The notes under the pieces were generated by a model. It did not search any database. It was not told the DNA's origin and worked only from the letters and a program-made list of their open reading frames with translations. Made by a program: the position numbers and the translations under genes. Positions 8,471 to 17,395 of a stretch of DNA of 64,000 bases are shown piece by piece (the stretch's first letter is position 1; each line of letters begins with the position of its first letter). The DNA is from Frankia nepalensis. Its GTDB lineage: Bacteria > Actinomycetota > Actinomycetes > Frankiales > Frankiaceae. The stretch is from NCBI RefSeq assembly GCF_016786325.1, contig NZ_JADWYU010000099.1:1-64000 (forward strand), read 5' to 3'.

Positions 8471-9247
8471 CTAGAGGATGCCACGGGCCCTCAGCAGGTC
8501 TACCGCATGGTCGCCGTAGCCGCGTAGCAGCGCGGCGAACTCGGCGTAGGCAAGGGCGCCGTCACCTTTCCTGATGGCCCGGTGCGCGGCGCTGACCCCG
8601 CGCTTGTGCTCTTCGACCGCCTCGGGTATGTGCGCGAAGAGGTTGCCAAGAACGACCTCGATCGTCAGCCGCGAGAATGAGTGCAGCCGCGGGGATCGGG
8701 CCATCGCGAGAGTCTGATGCAGGTAGGTTGCGCTCGCGTACCGCACCGCGTCCGGGTCGTCGGCGGCGAGCAGCACGCGCTCGGCGGCGTCCAGCGCGTC
8801 GAAACCGTCGGCATCGCCACGCTCCGTCGCGCGCTCGGCGGCCAGCCCGTACAGTTCGCCGAGCAGCGCGTAGTGGTCCCGAATCGAATTTTCGTCGAAT
8901 CCGTTCACGAATGCGCCGCGGTGGGGCTCGATCGAGATCCAGCCTTCGCGTTCAAGCGCTACGAGCGCTTCACGCACCGGTATGCGGCTGACGCCCATCT
9001 TCTTGGCTAGCTCGTTCTGCCTGACATAGTCGCCCGGTCGCAGCGTCCCCGCGAAGATCGAAGCCCGGAGGTAGCTGGCGACCTGGCTACTGCTGCTCTG
9101 ACGGTCGACGACAGGCCGGCTGTCTCCGGCGCGGGCACCGCGCGCCCCCGGGGCCTGCGCCATCCGGCGGTTCGGAGAGATGGTCGCGCTCCTTTTCAGA
9201 CGTCGCGGCGGCTGTGCGTCGGCAGCTTCCATCAGGTGGTGGGTCAC
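8471..9247 (-). CDS. GntR-family transcriptional regulator, FadR/FCD subfamily
   Basis: 258 residues. An unstructured 50-residue N-terminus precedes a winged helix (LRPGDYVRQNELAKKMG, then VSRIPVREALVALEREGW), the classic GntR signature. An all-helical FCD ligand domain follows to about residue 250, with His residues in YLHQTL and EEHKRG where FCD proteins bind a metal or carboxylate. Such regulators repress uptake and catabolism of organic acids. The GTG at 9247 has GAGGAG upstream; an ATG 15 bases in is an alternative. It precedes the ligase and lipoprotein genes on the same strand and may control them (inference). Confidence 0.85.
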   Translation of the reverse strand: MTHHLMEAADAQPPRRLKRSATISPNRRMAQAPGARGARAGDSRPVVDRQSSSSQVASYLRASIFAGTLRPGDYVRQNELAKKMGVSRIPVREALVALEREGWISIEPHRGAFVNGFDENSIRDHYALLGELYGLAAERATERGDADGFDALDAAERVLLAADDPDAVRYASATYLHQTLAMARSPRLHSFSRLTIEVVLGNLFAHIPEAVEEHKRGVSAAHRAIRKGDGALAYAEFAALLRGYGDHAVDLLRARGIL

Positions 9248-9387
9248 TGCGTCGGCGCTCCTCGGTGCCCCGACGCGGGCCTGGTCGGCGGAGGCTGGGA
9301 GGCGTCTCCAGGCCTGATCTCAGCTTGGTTCGTCTCGAGGGGAGGGCGGCCTCAGGACGAGGGCCTGCCGATTCTGGCCGGCGGCGG

Positions 9388-10608
9388 TCACGCTGGGATG
9401 AGACGCACTGGCATCTCGGTGATCCCATTGATGAAGTTGGACCGAAGCCGACGTACCGGCCCAGTCAGCTCGACCCGATGTATGCGCTCGGCCAAGGTGC
9501 GAAACATGATCTCGATCTCGTGCATCGCGAGATGGCGGCCGAGGCAGAAATGGGGTCCGCCGCCGCCGAAGCCGATCTGCGGATTGGGTGTGCGTCCGAT
9601 ATCGAACGCGAGGGGGTCGGCGAAGACGGTCTCGTCAAAGTTGGCGGACGAGTAGAAGACGACGACCTTGTCGCCTTCGCTGATGAGCTCGCCACCCAGC
9701 TCGACGTCCTTCGTGGCTGTACGGCGGAAGGCGTTGACAGGGCTGACCCAGCGTACGATCTCGTCTGCCGCGAGCGGAGCGAGGTCCGGGTCCGATCGCA
9801 GCCGCTCCCACTGCTCGGGGTTTTCGATCATCGCGCGCATTCCACCGGAGATCGCGTTCCGGGTGGTCTCGTTGCCCGCGAACATCAGGAGAAGGAAGAA
9901 GAGGTCGAACTCGAGCTCGGAGAGTTCACGGCCCGTGTCATCAGGCGCGACCAGTCGGCTGACGATGTCGTCGGCGGGGCAGCTCCTCTTCGCCGCGCCG
10001 AGGCCATTGGCGTACTGGTACACCGCCATCGCCGCGGTCGTGGCCTGCTCCGAGCCCAGCTCGGGCGTCGAGGCCAGGTGGACCGACCATTCAAAGAGCT
10101 TGGACCTGTCCTCCATCGGCACGCCCATGAGCTCGGCGATCACGATCAGAGGGAGCTCGGCGGAAACCAACTCGACGAAGTCACCGGTTCCCACCCGCAG
10201 CGCGTCGTCGACGATGCTCGCGCAGGCCTGCTCGAGCCGCGTCCGCATCCGCGAGATCATCCGAGGAGTGAACCCTCGGTTGACGAGGCTCCGCAGGCGG
10301 CTGTGTTCCGGTGGGTCCAGGTTCAACATCATGAGTTGCTGTTCCGCGAGCTTCTCGTCGGGCACCTCGTCGAGAAAGCAGGTGCTCCGGTTGGACGAGA
10401 AGGTTGGCGAGGAACGCGACACCTGCACGACGTCGGCGTGCCGAGTGACGGCCCAGAACCCCGCTGGTCGCTGAGGGTCGGGATGCCGGTGGACCGGGGC
10501 CTCCGTCCGCAGCAGTCTGAAGTCGTCGTGCGGGATGCCGGCCAGGTAGCGGGTTGGGCTGAAGACATCGATCGCGTCCAGCGAAGGCGATCTTCTGTAG
10601 ATGCTCAC
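9388..10608 (-). CDS. cytochrome P450
   Basis: 406 residues from the GTG at 10608, chosen because GGAGGGC lies just upstream and the length matches bacterial P450s; in-frame codons continue upstream but have no such site. The I-helix reads FAGNETTRNAISGG (oxygen-activating Thr), the K-helix EIVRW contains ExxR, and the heme loop is GFGGGGPHFCLGRH with the Cys ligand. The AGNETTRN I-helix and PHFCLGRHLA loop resemble the CYP124/125/142 group, which hydroxylates sterol side chains or branched lipids; this assignment is tentative. The leader holds GC-rich palindromes and the upstream promoter carries the shared 14-bp operator motif. Confidence 0.9.
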   Translation of the reverse strand: MSIYRRSPSLDAIDVFSPTRYLAGIPHDDFRLLRTEAPVHRHPDPQRPAGFWAVTRHADVVQVSRSSPTFSSNRSTCFLDEVPDEKLAEQQLMMLNLDPPEHSRLRSLVNRGFTPRMISRMRTRLEQACASIVDDALRVGTGDFVELVSAELPLIVIAELMGVPMEDRSKLFEWSVHLASTPELGSEQATTAAMAVYQYANGLGAAKRSCPADDIVSRLVAPDDTGRELSELEFDLFFLLLMFAGNETTRNAISGGMRAMIENPEQWERLRSDPDLAPLAADEIVRWVSPVNAFRRTATKDVELGGELISEGDKVVVFYSSANFDETVFADPLAFDIGRTPNPQIGFGGGGPHFCLGRHLAMHEIEIMFRTLAERIHRVELTGPVRRLRSNFINGITEMPVRLIPA

Positions 10609-10718
10609 GGCGCCCTCCGACGACTTCCTGGGACAAGGCCGGACGGTCAGTGAGGCCGCCTCGACTGCTCTGTGGGTCGCTGCCGACTGGTAGGACCGGC
10701 GGGCTCCGATGACAGTGC

Positions 10719-10753
10719 GAACCCGCGGGTTCCGGGCGTTCCGCGTGCGGAAC
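10719..10753. repeat. stacked GC-rich palindromes in the P450 leader
   Basis: GAACCCGCGGGTTC (10719-10732) is a perfect 14-bp palindrome. It is followed by GTTCCGC (10738-10744) and GCGGAAC (10747-10753), a second near-perfect hairpin two bases apart. Both lie in the predicted 5' leader of the minus-strand P450 mRNA. They could be operators or structured leader RNA; alternative pairing between the copies is possible. Confidence 0.45.
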
Positions 10754-10780
10754 CCGCGGCGCCCAGTCCAGCTGTCAGAC

Positions 10781-10810
10781 AACCTAGACTAGCAAGTGCT
10801 TACTTGACAA
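10781..10810 (-). promoter_or_regulatory. promoter with shared 14-bp operator (site A)
   Basis: On the minus strand TTGTCA (10810-10805) is followed by AGTAAGCACTTGCT (10804-10791), four bases, then TAGGTT (10786-10781). The spacer is 18 bp and is filled by the operator. It reads toward the P450 gene starting at 10608. The same motif occurs at six other promoters in the window. Confidence 0.6.
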
Positions 10811-10930
10811 TAGTGCTATCGCGGTGACAGGTCAGTCCCCGCGGCCCGACCGCACCCGCCGGGACGATGCGGCCCTGGTGCCTGCTGCCTGGACGGCCGG
10901 AGACGGCTCCCTGTGCCCCGACATGCGGCT

Positions 10931-11254
10931 CTATGGGCGCCTGGCGATGTGCGCCGTGACGGTTCCAGCCGTGTCGTCGACCCAGCCCTTGCCGCGGGCG
11001 TAGGCAATCATCCCGTCGAAGCGGGCCTCCCAGTCGGGCGCCGTGGCTCGTGCTCCGGCGGCCTGGCGAAGGGCGGCGAGACCGAGGGGAACCTCGCCGT
11101 CGCTGACCACGGCGGTCGTGAGACCAGCGGCGCGCAGAGCCCCGATCACCGCGGTGTCCTCGGCCCCGACCGCCTCGACATGAAGGCGCGTGCAGTCGTC
11201 CGCCTCGAGGAGTTCGACCGCCTGCCCGTCGTCGCCGCGCACCAGCAGGAACAT
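10931..11254 (-). CDS. conserved small hypothetical protein
   Basis: 107 residues. The start is well supported by AAAGGAG six bases before the ATG. It begins MFLLVRGDDGQAVELLEADDCTRLHVEA and continues with an alternating strand/helix pattern; the C-terminal part (DWEARFDGMIAYARGKGW) looks like an amphipathic helix. There is no signal peptide or membrane segment. I do not recognise the family. It lies on the same strand downstream of the oxidoreductase at 11339-12421 (84 bp apart), so it is probably in that operon and may be an accessory or ligand-binding partner. Confidence 0.7.
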   Translation of the reverse strand: MFLLVRGDDGQAVELLEADDCTRLHVEAVGAEDTAVIGALRAAGLTTAVVSDGEVPLGLAALRQAAGARATAPDWEARFDGMIAYARGKGWVDDTAGTVTAHIARRP

Positions 11255-11338
11255 TGGGAACTCCTTTGGTAGTGGTCTCCGGCCGTTTCGGGATCCGCCC
11301 CGACATCGCGCGGGCGCTGAGCGCGGACTGGAAGGCCG

Positions 11339-12421
11339 TCAGCTCCGCAGGCTGTGACGACCCCGTCCGCCGAAAACGGGGAGTGTGAGGTGGTTCGCGA
11401 GGCCGGGAGGCGCCGCGACGACGGCGGGAATCGCGTTGAGCCCGTGCATGGCGACCGTCAGCGACGTGGGCCGGCGGGCGTCCTGTTCGGTGCTCAACGT
11501 CATCTCGGTGCGCAACGTCGGCTCGCCGGAGATCTCCAGTATCCAGCGGCAGTGCCCGGTGGGCCAGGCGGGAGCGACATCGTCGGTGACGCGCCACACG
11601 TACTCGACGGTGGCGAGGGGCCTGCCGGCCGCGATGCCGACGAACCTGAAGCGGGTGGCGACGACGGTCCCGGGTGCGTATTCTCCGGAAGGTGCGCTGA
11701 GCGGCACAGGAGTCGTCGCGAGTTCCCGTTCGTACTGGATATCGTCGAGGTGCTCACCCATCGCCTCGACGAGAAGGGTCAGCGCCGCGGCATACGGGGA
11801 GTTCTGGGCGTCCTCGAAGAGGCCGTACATCCCCGCGGGAGCGTCCGGGGGAAGCCCGAATCCCATGAAAGCCATGGTCGACGACTGGTAGTCGTGCATG
11901 TTGACGATCTCGGTCACCTTGACGTGGTCCACGCGCCGGCAGACCCTGGTCATCGTGATGGGCCACAGGTCGAGGGCAAATCCTGGGGTCATGCCGGCCG
12001 CGTAGAAGGTGCTTTGGCCTGCCTCGCAGGCCGCGGTCAGGCGCGCGATGATCTCCGGCGTGACGTGGGCGGGCGCCAGACCCGGCCTGATGTAGAGGAA
12101 CAGATCGACCGCGCTCGCGATGACGTTCTTGCCGGACTCCAGTAATCGGGCGATGTCGTCCACTGGCTGGTCCAGGGACACAAGAGTCGTACCGAGGGCG
12201 TTGTACAGGACGCATTCGGCCTCGGTCGCGATCAGTGCGTCCACGTCGTCGGTCGCGGTCACGCCCAGCCTCGGGCGGCCGACGAAGTCACCGGCGTCCC
12301 GACCTATCTTGGCGGGTAGGTAGGTCCGCAGCCCGACCAGTTCCAGCTCCGGCCGTTCGAGGATGCCGCGCAGCGAATGCAGGCCGACGTTTCCTGTGCC
12401 CCACTGGATGACCCGTGCCAT
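11339..12421 (-). CDS. diaminopentanoate-dehydrogenase/DapB-like oxidoreductase (paralogue 1)
   Basis: 360 residues from the ATG at 12421 (GGAG seven bases upstream). The N-terminal Rossmann fold begins VIQWGTGNVGLHSLRGILERP, followed by ELVGLRTYLPAKIGRDAG; the C-terminal domain carries the conserved GMTPGFALDLWPI. This is the actinobacterial family long annotated as dihydrodipicolinate reductase and now grouped with NAD(P)H-dependent amine dehydrogenases such as 2,4-diaminopentanoate dehydrogenase. A cyclic amino-acid substrate is not implied; these genes travel with lipid and steroid-type catabolic genes. It is the first of three paralogues between 11 and 18.5 kb. Confidence 0.8.
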   Translation of the reverse strand: MARVIQWGTGNVGLHSLRGILERPELELVGLRTYLPAKIGRDAGDFVGRPRLGVTATDDVDALIATEAECVLYNALGTTLVSLDQPVDDIARLLESGKNVIASAVDLFLYIRPGLAPAHVTPEIIARLTAACEAGQSTFYAAGMTPGFALDLWPITMTRVCRRVDHVKVTEIVNMHDYQSSTMAFMGFGLPPDAPAGMYGLFEDAQNSPYAAALTLLVEAMGEHLDDIQYERELATTPVPLSAPSGEYAPGTVVATRFRFVGIAAGRPLATVEYVWRVTDDVAPAWPTGHCRWILEISGEPTLRTEMTLSTEQDARRPTSLTVAMHGLNAIPAVVAAPPGLANHLTLPVFGGRGRHSLRS

Positions 12422-12457
12422 GTGATTGCTCCGCTGTCCTGGAAGGTCGATTGCCTG

Positions 12458-12474
12458 CATGGCATATCGCCATG
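12458..12474. promoter_or_regulatory. 17-bp palindrome upstream of paralogue 1
   Basis: CATGGC (12458-12463) and GCCATG (12469-12474) are perfect inverted repeats around ATATC, starting 37 bp before the start codon at 12421. It is a plausible operator. The rest of the 302-bp gap 12422-12723 holds no gene I can support. Confidence 0.4.
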
Positions 12475-12723
12475 ATCTCGGTGTGGTCGGGAGTCGTTGG
12501 AGGAGTGCGTGGCAGACGCGTGTCTGCCCGCACGGGGCCAGGCGGTGGCTGGCTTCCCGTCGGTCAGGTCCGCGCCGTCGTGGAGGACGCGGGCGACAAC
12601 CAGCGCCAGGACCCTGCCGCCGACCGCCGTGCTCGCGGCCCATACCTCCGAGAACGGACCTCACTCACCTGGCGGCAGTGCCCGGCCGGGAGGGCGTCAT
12701 GAGGCCGACCAGGACGGGCCACG

Positions 12724-13788
12724 TCACGCGACCGTGGACCACGAGGGGTAGCCGCCCGCGAGCACGGGCAGGGTGAGGTTCGTCTGCACGCCCGGCGCGG
12801 CCCGGCAGAGCGCCGGGATGGCGTTGACGTTCAGGGTGGCGACCGTCAGCGACACCGGGCGGCGGGCGTCGAACGTCGTGCTCAGCGCGAAGGAGGAGCG
12901 CACCTGTGGGTCGCCGTCGATTTCCAGGATCCACTGGTCGCCGGTTGGCCACTCCGGGGCGACGTCGTCCGACATCCGCCAGACCCAGCTGTTGACCAGG
13001 AAGTCCCGGCCGTCGACGACCCCGATGAACATCATCTTGAGGGCCGCGACCGTGCCGGGCTCGAGCGTCCCGATTGCCACGTCGACGGGTTTGTCCGTGA
13101 TCGCGACCGCGCGTTCATACCGGACGTCGGACAAGGTGAGCCCCATCGCGTCGGCGACCTGTCGAAGCGAGGCGTAGAAGGGCGACCGCGGGCTGTCCCG
13201 GTGCATCGCGTCGATGGGCCGGTCGCCGGCTGGCAGGCCGAATCCCATGAAGTCCCGCGCCATCCCCGAGTCGTAACGGCACATGTCGACGACCTCGGTG
13301 ACCCGTAGCTGGTCGATCGTCCGGCTCAGCCGGCTCATGGTGATCGGCCACAGGTCCATCGTGAAGCCCGGGTTGATGCCGGTGTCGTAGAAGCTGGACT
13401 GCCCGGCGGCGCACGCGTCGCTCAGGCGCCGCAGCGCGTCGGGAAGGATCGCCGGATGGACGAGGTGCTCCAGGGCGCTGGAGGTGACGTTGAACCCGGC
13501 CCGCAGGAGGGTGCACAACTCGTCGAGGGTGCGGTCGAAGCCGCCGGGGACCGTGCTCCCCAACGCGGTGTAACAGACGCAGTCGGCCTCGGTCTTCAGG
13601 ACGTCGTCGAGGTCCACGACGCAGGTGACGCCCGTCCGACCGGTGCCGATGAGATCGCCCGCGTCGGTGCCGCGCTTCGCGGCGGTATAGGCGCGTACGC
13701 CGGCGAGTTCGAGGTCGGGGTGGTCGACGATGGATCGTAGGGCGTGCCGACCGACGTTGCCGGTGCCGCATACCACCACTCGGTACAT
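12724..13788 (-). CDS. diaminopentanoate-dehydrogenase/DapB-like oxidoreductase (paralogue 2)
   Basis: 354 residues, same family as its neighbour. The nucleotide-binding loop is VCGTGNVGRHALRSIVDHP, then ELAGVRAYTAAKRGTDAGD; the second domain contains GINPGFTMDLWPITMSRLSR, more typical of the family than paralogue 1. It keeps the WRMSDDVAPEWPTGDQW strand and ends TNLTLPVLAGG. GGGAGC precedes the ATG by about eight bases. It follows the SDR at 13846-14685 on the same strand by 57 bp, so the two are probably cotranscribed. The enzyme presumably uses NAD(P)H; the substrate is unknown. Confidence 0.8.
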   Translation of the reverse strand: MYRVVVCGTGNVGRHALRSIVDHPDLELAGVRAYTAAKRGTDAGDLIGTGRTGVTCVVDLDDVLKTEADCVCYTALGSTVPGGFDRTLDELCTLLRAGFNVTSSALEHLVHPAILPDALRRLSDACAAGQSSFYDTGINPGFTMDLWPITMSRLSRTIDQLRVTEVVDMCRYDSGMARDFMGFGLPAGDRPIDAMHRDSPRSPFYASLRQVADAMGLTLSDVRYERAVAITDKPVDVAIGTLEPGTVAALKMMFIGVVDGRDFLVNSWVWRMSDDVAPEWPTGDQWILEIDGDPQVRSSFALSTTFDARRPVSLTVATLNVNAIPALCRAAPGVQTNLTLPVLAGGYPSWSTVA

Positions 13789-13845
13789 GAGGCGCTCCCG
13801 CGGATGGTTGGTGACATGCGAACGGGTGGGAGGGGCCGCCCGCCT

Positions 13846-14685
13846 CTACTTGATCGCGGCGCCGGCGTCGAGCGGGAGCGTGACGCCGGTGATGTAGCGG
13901 CTCTCATCCGAGGCGAGGAAGAGCACGGCGTTGCTGATGTCGCTGGACTCCAGAAAGGGCACCGGCATGAGGTTCATGAGGCCCAGGACCTCGCCGAGGT
14001 CGTCCTGCGTCGGGGCTTCCTTGTCCGGGCGGATGGTGCGGAAGGCCATCTCGTTGATGATCATGGGAGTGGCGACGTTCGAAGGGTGGATGCTGTTCAC
14101 GCGGATCAGGTGGGGCGCGAGTTCGTGCGCGGCGCCGCGCATCAGGCCCACGAGGCCGTGCTTGGCCTCGGTGTAACCGCCGCCGGCGCCGAGCGTGCGC
14201 AGCCCCGCGAGTGAGCTGGTGATGATGATCGATCCACCGTTGCCACCGTCGATGATGGCTTGTTTGCTGGCCTCGATGGTGATGTAGACCCCGGTCAGGT
14301 TGACGTCCACGACCGCGCGGAAGATGCGGACGCGGTCGGCGGCGCTTGCCGCCGGGGCGTACGGGCCGGTGATTCCCGCGTTCGCGCAGACGATGTCGAG
14401 GCGGCCCAGCTCGGCGACGCCCTCGCCGACCACGGCGGCCAGAGCCTCGAGGTCGCGGACATCCGCCTCCCGCGCGACGATGCGCCGCCCCAGGGCCTCG
14501 ACCTCGCGAACCGTCGTGGCGAGGTCCTCCTTCACCGCCATCGGATAGGGGACTTCGTCGATCTGCTCGAACAGGTCGACCGCGATGATGTCCGCCCCTT
14601 CGCGCGCCAGCGCGATCGCATGACTGCGGCCCTGCCCTCGCGCGGCGCCGGTGATCAGGGCGACCTTGCCCTCGACCCTGCCCAT
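13846..14685 (-). CDS. mycofactocin-coupled SDR
   Basis: 279 residues. TGAARGQGRSHA (cofactor loop with RGQGR) and the insertion after beta-2, DLFEQIDEVPYPMAVKED followed by LATTVREVEALGRR, are the hallmark of the mycofactocin-coupled SDR family (carveol dehydrogenase-like). In that family NAD is tightly bound and electrons pass to mycofactocin. Catalytic Ser and YTEAK are present. Expected to oxidise a secondary or terpenoid-type alcohol to a ketone. No mycofactocin biosynthesis genes are in the window. It sits between another SDR (48 bp upstream) and paralogue 2 (57 bp downstream), an operon-like run. Confidence 0.85.
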   Translation of the reverse strand: MGRVEGKVALITGAARGQGRSHAIALAREGADIIAVDLFEQIDEVPYPMAVKEDLATTVREVEALGRRIVAREADVRDLEALAAVVGEGVAELGRLDIVCANAGITGPYAPAASAADRVRIFRAVVDVNLTGVYITIEASKQAIIDGGNGGSIIITSSLAGLRTLGAGGGYTEAKHGLVGLMRGAAHELAPHLIRVNSIHPSNVATPMIINEMAFRTIRPDKEAPTQDDLGEVLGLMNLMPVPFLESSDISNAVLFLASDESRYITGVTLPLDAGAAIK

Positions 14686-14733
14686 GGGGAGTCCTCTCTC
14701 TCAGACGAATACGTGTGTGGGTGGCTGGCTGCG

Positions 14734-15735
14734 TCAGTCGCCGTTTCGGACCGCTGTTCCTGCTTCGGGGGCATCCGCCGGCGCGACGAGCTGGTCCAGG
14801 CTGGCGCCGAAGCCGAGCCGGGGGAGGTAGGACTCGAACTCCTCGACCCGGTTGGCCGGCGTGAGCAGCGTCCCTGTCGACATGATCGTGTCGAGGTGGC
14901 CGCGGAACTCCTCTGGTGTCGGATCGTCGGCTATGTAGCCTTCCGTGACACCGAGCACGAGCCGAGCCATCCGGCCGCCGCCCACCAGGAAGCACTCACC
15001 GGAGTGCGGGAACGAGGCGTGCGCGAGCAGGAGGACGGCCGCGGCCACCCGCTCCGGGGTGAAGCGGGACTCCATGAAGTCCCGGAACGCGCCCGGCGGG
15101 ATCGAACTCGTCATCCGGGTGAAGGCGGTCGGCAGCACCGCGTTGCTGGCCACGCCATGTTCGGCGCCGATCTGCGCGACGGCCCGGGTGAACGCGATCA
15201 GACCGGACTTGGCGGCCTGGTAGGCCACGCCTTCCCGGCTGCCGAACACCGCGCCCGACGACGTACAGACGATGCGTCCGTGCTTCTGGTCGAGCATCGG
15301 CGGCAGCGCCGCGCGGGTCACGGCCATCGTGCCGAGCAGGTGGGTGGCGACGGTTCGTTGGATTGTCTCGTCGGGGCAGGTCACGAACTCCGAGGTGTCC
15401 AGGATGCCGGCGTTGTTGACGAGGACGTCGATGCGCCCGAAGGTCTCGATCGCGGTCGCGACGATGCGCTCCCCGCCGCCGGGCGCCGTGACATCGTCGA
15501 AGTTCGGCGTCGCCTGGCCGCCCGCCGCCGTGATCTCCGCGGCGACCGTCTGGGCCGGCCGGGCGGAGCCACCGGCCCCGGAGATGTCCCCGCCGAGGTC
15601 GTTGACCACCACGGCGGCTCCGCGGGCGGCCAGAGCCATCGCATAGGCCCTGCCGAGACCGTTGCCCGCGCCGGTGACGACCGCGACCTGGCCGTCGAAG
15701 CGCAGTTCCTGGTCGAACGAGCGGTCCGCGGTCAT
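14734..15735 (-). CDS. SDR, 17-beta-HSD4/multifunctional-enzyme type dehydrogenase
   Basis: 333 residues. The ATG at 15735 is preferred over one at 15750 because GGGAGAG stands six bases before it. The cofactor loop TGAGNGLGRAYAMALAARGA and VVVNDLGGDISG match the (3R)-hydroxyacyl-CoA dehydrogenase unit of peroxisomal multifunctional enzyme 2 (17-beta-HSD4). Catalytic Ser and YQAAK are present. The C-terminal 60 residues (after GGGRMARLVL) extend beyond the SDR fold. It probably oxidises a 3-hydroxyacyl-CoA in beta-oxidation. It is the first gene of the run toward 12.7 kb. Confidence 0.82.
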   Translation of the reverse strand: MTADRSFDQELRFDGQVAVVTGAGNGLGRAYAMALAARGAAVVVNDLGGDISGAGGSARPAQTVAAEITAAGGQATPNFDDVTAPGGGERIVATAIETFGRIDVLVNNAGILDTSEFVTCPDETIQRTVATHLLGTMAVTRAALPPMLDQKHGRIVCTSSGAVFGSREGVAYQAAKSGLIAFTRAVAQIGAEHGVASNAVLPTAFTRMTSSIPPGAFRDFMESRFTPERVAAAVLLLAHASFPHSGECFLVGGGRMARLVLGVTEGYIADDPTPEEFRGHLDTIMSTGTLLTPANRVEEFESYLPRLGFGASLDQLVAPADAPEAGTAVRNGD

Positions 15736-15875
15736 GTGTTTCTCTCCCATCCCTGCCCCGTGTCATGCCGGACGCCACCGGCTCTCGGTGGCATCCCGTT
15801 CCGCGCCGCGCGCGGCCGCCTGACGCCGGCCGTCCGACGCGTTCCTGGCCGTCCGCTCCGCTCCGGGCCGCCGCG

Positions 15876-16565
15876 TCAGGAGGCGGGGGACGTCGATGCG
15901 CCGAGCGCGCCGCGCAGGATCCTCGTGTGCCGCGCGGTCGCGTGCGCCTCCAGGTCGAGCTCGCCGCTCCAGTACTCGACGGGGGAATCCAGGTCGACCG
16001 CGCGCCGGAAGCCGTCGTCGGCGAACCGGTACAGAACGCTGACCTGCGGCGTGTCGAGCAGGGACAGCAGCGGGCTCCAGCACGCGACAGGGGTCATGAC
16101 TGGCGGGTCCGCGGCTGCCGGACCGGAGGCGAACTGCTTTCCGACACTCGCCAGCGCGTCGGCTGGGTTCGACACGGTCAGGCGGTCCAGCCGGTAGAGC
16201 GGTGGGCGCGTCTCCCCGCCGCCGTGAGCCGCGGTCTGCGCCGCCACGGTGGCCAGCGTCCCGTGACGCAGCTCGTGCAGGGTGGACAGCTGCCCGTAGC
16301 ACATGCCCTGGACGGTCGCGTTCCATGCCGCGCCGTCGGGTGAGGCGTGCCAGCGGTAGAGCGCGCTGAGTTCGGTGGAGTCGGCCAGTTCCGTCAGGGT
16401 GACGAACTCGTAACCTTCGCCCGCCCCGTGCGGCACCCAGGCCGCCAGTACAAGCCGCCCCGGGGCGCCTGCCTGGCCGGGCCCGGGGCGCTCCCGTAGC
16501 GCCTCTTCGAACGGGAGTTCCTCGCGGCCCTTCACCTGAAAACAGTCCTGCAGCAGCACAGTCAT
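15876..16565 (-). CDS. NIPSNAP/dimeric-barrel-like hypothetical protein
   Basis: 229 residues. The start MTVLLQDCFQVKGREELPFEEALRER, the central LVLAAWVPHGAGEGYEFVTLTEL and the C-terminal VSVLYRFADDG suggest two ferredoxin-like alpha/beta units of the kind found in NIPSNAP and dimeric alpha-beta barrel proteins. I cannot assign a reaction. It lies seven bases downstream of a similar-looking gene (16573-17271), so the two are translated from one message and may form a heterodimer. There is no signal peptide. The fold assignment is by pattern only. Confidence 0.55.
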   Translation of the reverse strand: MTVLLQDCFQVKGREELPFEEALRERPGPGQAGAPGRLVLAAWVPHGAGEGYEFVTLTELADSTELSALYRWHASPDGAAWNATVQGMCYGQLSTLHELRHGTLATVAAQTAAHGGGETRPPLYRLDRLTVSNPADALASVGKQFASGPAAADPPVMTPVACWSPLLSLLDTPQVSVLYRFADDGFRRAVDLDSPVEYWSGELDLEAHATARHTRILRGALGASTSPAS

Positions 16566-16572
16566 CGTGACC

Positions 16573-17271
16573 TCACTGAAGGGGGGACCAGGGAGCCGAA
16601 CGCAGGAGACGGGTGGTCCATCTGTCGCGGGTCGCCAGCGCCGTCCACATCCAGGTCCCCATCGCCTTGTACTCGCGGGGAATCTCCTCGGTCACCAGAC
16701 GTTCCAGCGCCGCGGTGCTCCGGATCTCGCTCAGGTTGAACATCTCCGGCACCGGGCCGCCGCCTGGCACCGTGCGCCAGCTCGCGCGCAGCGCCACCCC
16801 GGACAGATCCTGCTCCGTGAGCGCCATGTAGCGCTCGCGCATCATGTCCTCGTAGGCGCGCATGTTCCCGAATGTCGGTGGGACGAAGTCGTGCATGTAG
16901 GACCGGGAAGGTCCCGTCCCCGGCTGGGCAGGGATCTCGGTGACGCTGGTGACCGCGAAGGGGTCGTAGTCCAGCGGCTCCAGAATCCGGGTCTGGACTC
17001 CGTCGCGCAGACTGCTCAGCTCCGCGGCCAGGTCGGTGAGATCACCGGAGTGGACGCGGGCCCCGAGCTCGGCGAGCGCGGCCCCGTCGGCGACTCCGGT
17101 GATCGTCACGGCTTCGTCGGCGTGCACAGCGCCACGGGTCGAGGTCGCGAACCACGCCAGCCTGGTGTCCGGCCGGGTGGCGACCTCGGGAAGCCAGCGT
17201 TCCTGGACGACCTGCGCGAAGCGGTCCCTGGTAGCCGGCCGGAGGTGGTGGACCTGATGAAGCCAGAGCAT
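16573..17271 (-). CDS. NIPSNAP/dimeric-barrel-like hypothetical protein
   Basis: 232 residues beginning MLWLHQVHHLRPATRDRFAQ, an N-terminal strand and helix as in NIPSNAP or monooxygenase-like barrels, followed by strands TRLAWFATST and AVTITGV. Near the middle HDFVPPTFGNMRAYEDMMRE starts what looks like a second unit. It pairs with the gene seven bases downstream; both are about 230 residues and are probably ancient duplicates. Between the DapB-like paralogue 3 and the SDR operon the pair may act on the same substrate. No catalytic residues can be named. Confidence 0.55.
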   Translation of the reverse strand: MLWLHQVHHLRPATRDRFAQVVQERWLPEVATRPDTRLAWFATSTRGAVHADEAVTITGVADGAALAELGARVHSGDLTDLAAELSSLRDGVQTRILEPLDYDPFAVTSVTEIPAQPGTGPSRSYMHDFVPPTFGNMRAYEDMMRERYMALTEQDLSGVALRASWRTVPGGGPVPEMFNLSEIRSTAALERLVTEEIPREYKAMGTWMWTALATRDRWTTRLLRSAPWSPLQ

Positions 17272-17395
17272 GAATCACCTGCCTTACCCTGGGCGCCTGG
17301 CCCGGAAGAATCGTCTGTATGGCTGCGTGGGCCGCCCGCCGGCCGCCCGCGGCGTGGACGCATCGCCCACGGCCCGCGCGCTGATCCGTCGGTGG

